Assembly: GCF_014655595.1 (NCBI RefSeq)
Contig: NZ_BNBL01000001.1
Location: 970,310 to 1,034,309, forward strand
Length of the DNA stretch: 64,000 nt
Direction of reading: 5' to 3'
Source of the DNA: Streptomyces griseocarneus
Lineage (GTDB): Bacteria; Actinomycetota; Actinomycetes; Streptomycetales; Streptomycetaceae
Part shown: positions 45,308-64,000 of the stretch, piece by piece
Layout of the letters: every line of letters begins with the position of its first letter
Numbering within the stretch: position 1 is the first letter of the stretch
Program-made: the position numbers and the translations under genes
Notes under the pieces: generated by a model
Database searches by the model: none
What the model was told of the DNA's origin: nothing
What the model saw: only the letters and a program-made list of their open reading frames with translations

Positions 45308-64000
<18,693 letters not shown>

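Overview
The window is very GC-rich, uses C/G-ending codons throughout, and carries typical Streptomyces genes: XRE/DUF397/ATP-binding regulatory trio, subtilisin inhibitor, tripeptidyl aminopeptidase, class I cholesterol oxidase, LAL regulators and rare TTA codons. It is a Streptomyces chromosome (or close relative) segment. From memory, the gene order from purB to the acyl-CoA dehydrogenase resembles the S. coelicolor SCO1254-SCO1209 stretch; I could not check this.

Layout. 1-6.2 kb: the N-terminal part of purB (runs off the left edge), an SGNH esterase, two overlapping CNNM/CBS membrane proteins, an F420-type LLM oxidoreductase and a small methyltransferase whose stop codon lies in an 18-bp tandem repeat. 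6.2-10.8 kb: biotin genes, bioB-bioA-bioD leftward and bioF divergent, with an inverted repeat between them. 10.8-13.6 kb: DUF397 protein, XRE regulator, ATP-binding protein, and an NlpC/P60 peptidase behind a probable ydaO-type c-di-AMP riboswitch. 13.9-15.2 kb: an unknown small gene, a ClpP-like protein that lacks the catalytic Ser and Asp, and a divergent Phd/YefM antitoxin without toxin; a perfect inverted repeat sits between the last two. 15.3-19.9 kb: urease ureABCFGD. 20-30.7 kb: secreted peptidase, protease inhibitor, CtaG-like protein, phosphofructokinase, GatD/MurT, peptide deformylase, TetR with acyl-CoA dehydrogenase, and a DUF4352 lipoprotein. 30.8-32.5 kb: a Ro60/TROVE protein.

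32.5 kb to the right edge is the left part of a modular type I polyketide cluster: an Sfp-type phosphopantetheinyl transferase, three consecutive LAL regulators, a P450 and a cholesterol oxidase in choP-choA order, then one open reading frame of at least 6,231 codons that is still open at the edge. The polyketide synthase has a loading module (KS remnant, atypical AT, ACP), module 1 (KS-AT[methylmalonyl]-KR-ACP), modules 2 and 3 (KS-AT[malonyl]-DH-KR-ACP) and the KS of module 4. The predicted early chain is starter-CH(OH)-CH(CH3)-CH=CH-CH=CH-, compatible with a polyene or diene macrolide; the product cannot be named from this window.

Most notable: the loading AT has Trp in place of the carboxylate-binding Arg, implying a non-carboxylated starter; two of three LALs lack the Walker A Lys; TTA codons occur in the P450 and the synthase; AT2 and AT3 look homogenised at DNA level; and the inactive-looking ClpP/antitoxin locus. 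No tRNA, rRNA, CRISPR array or transposase was seen.
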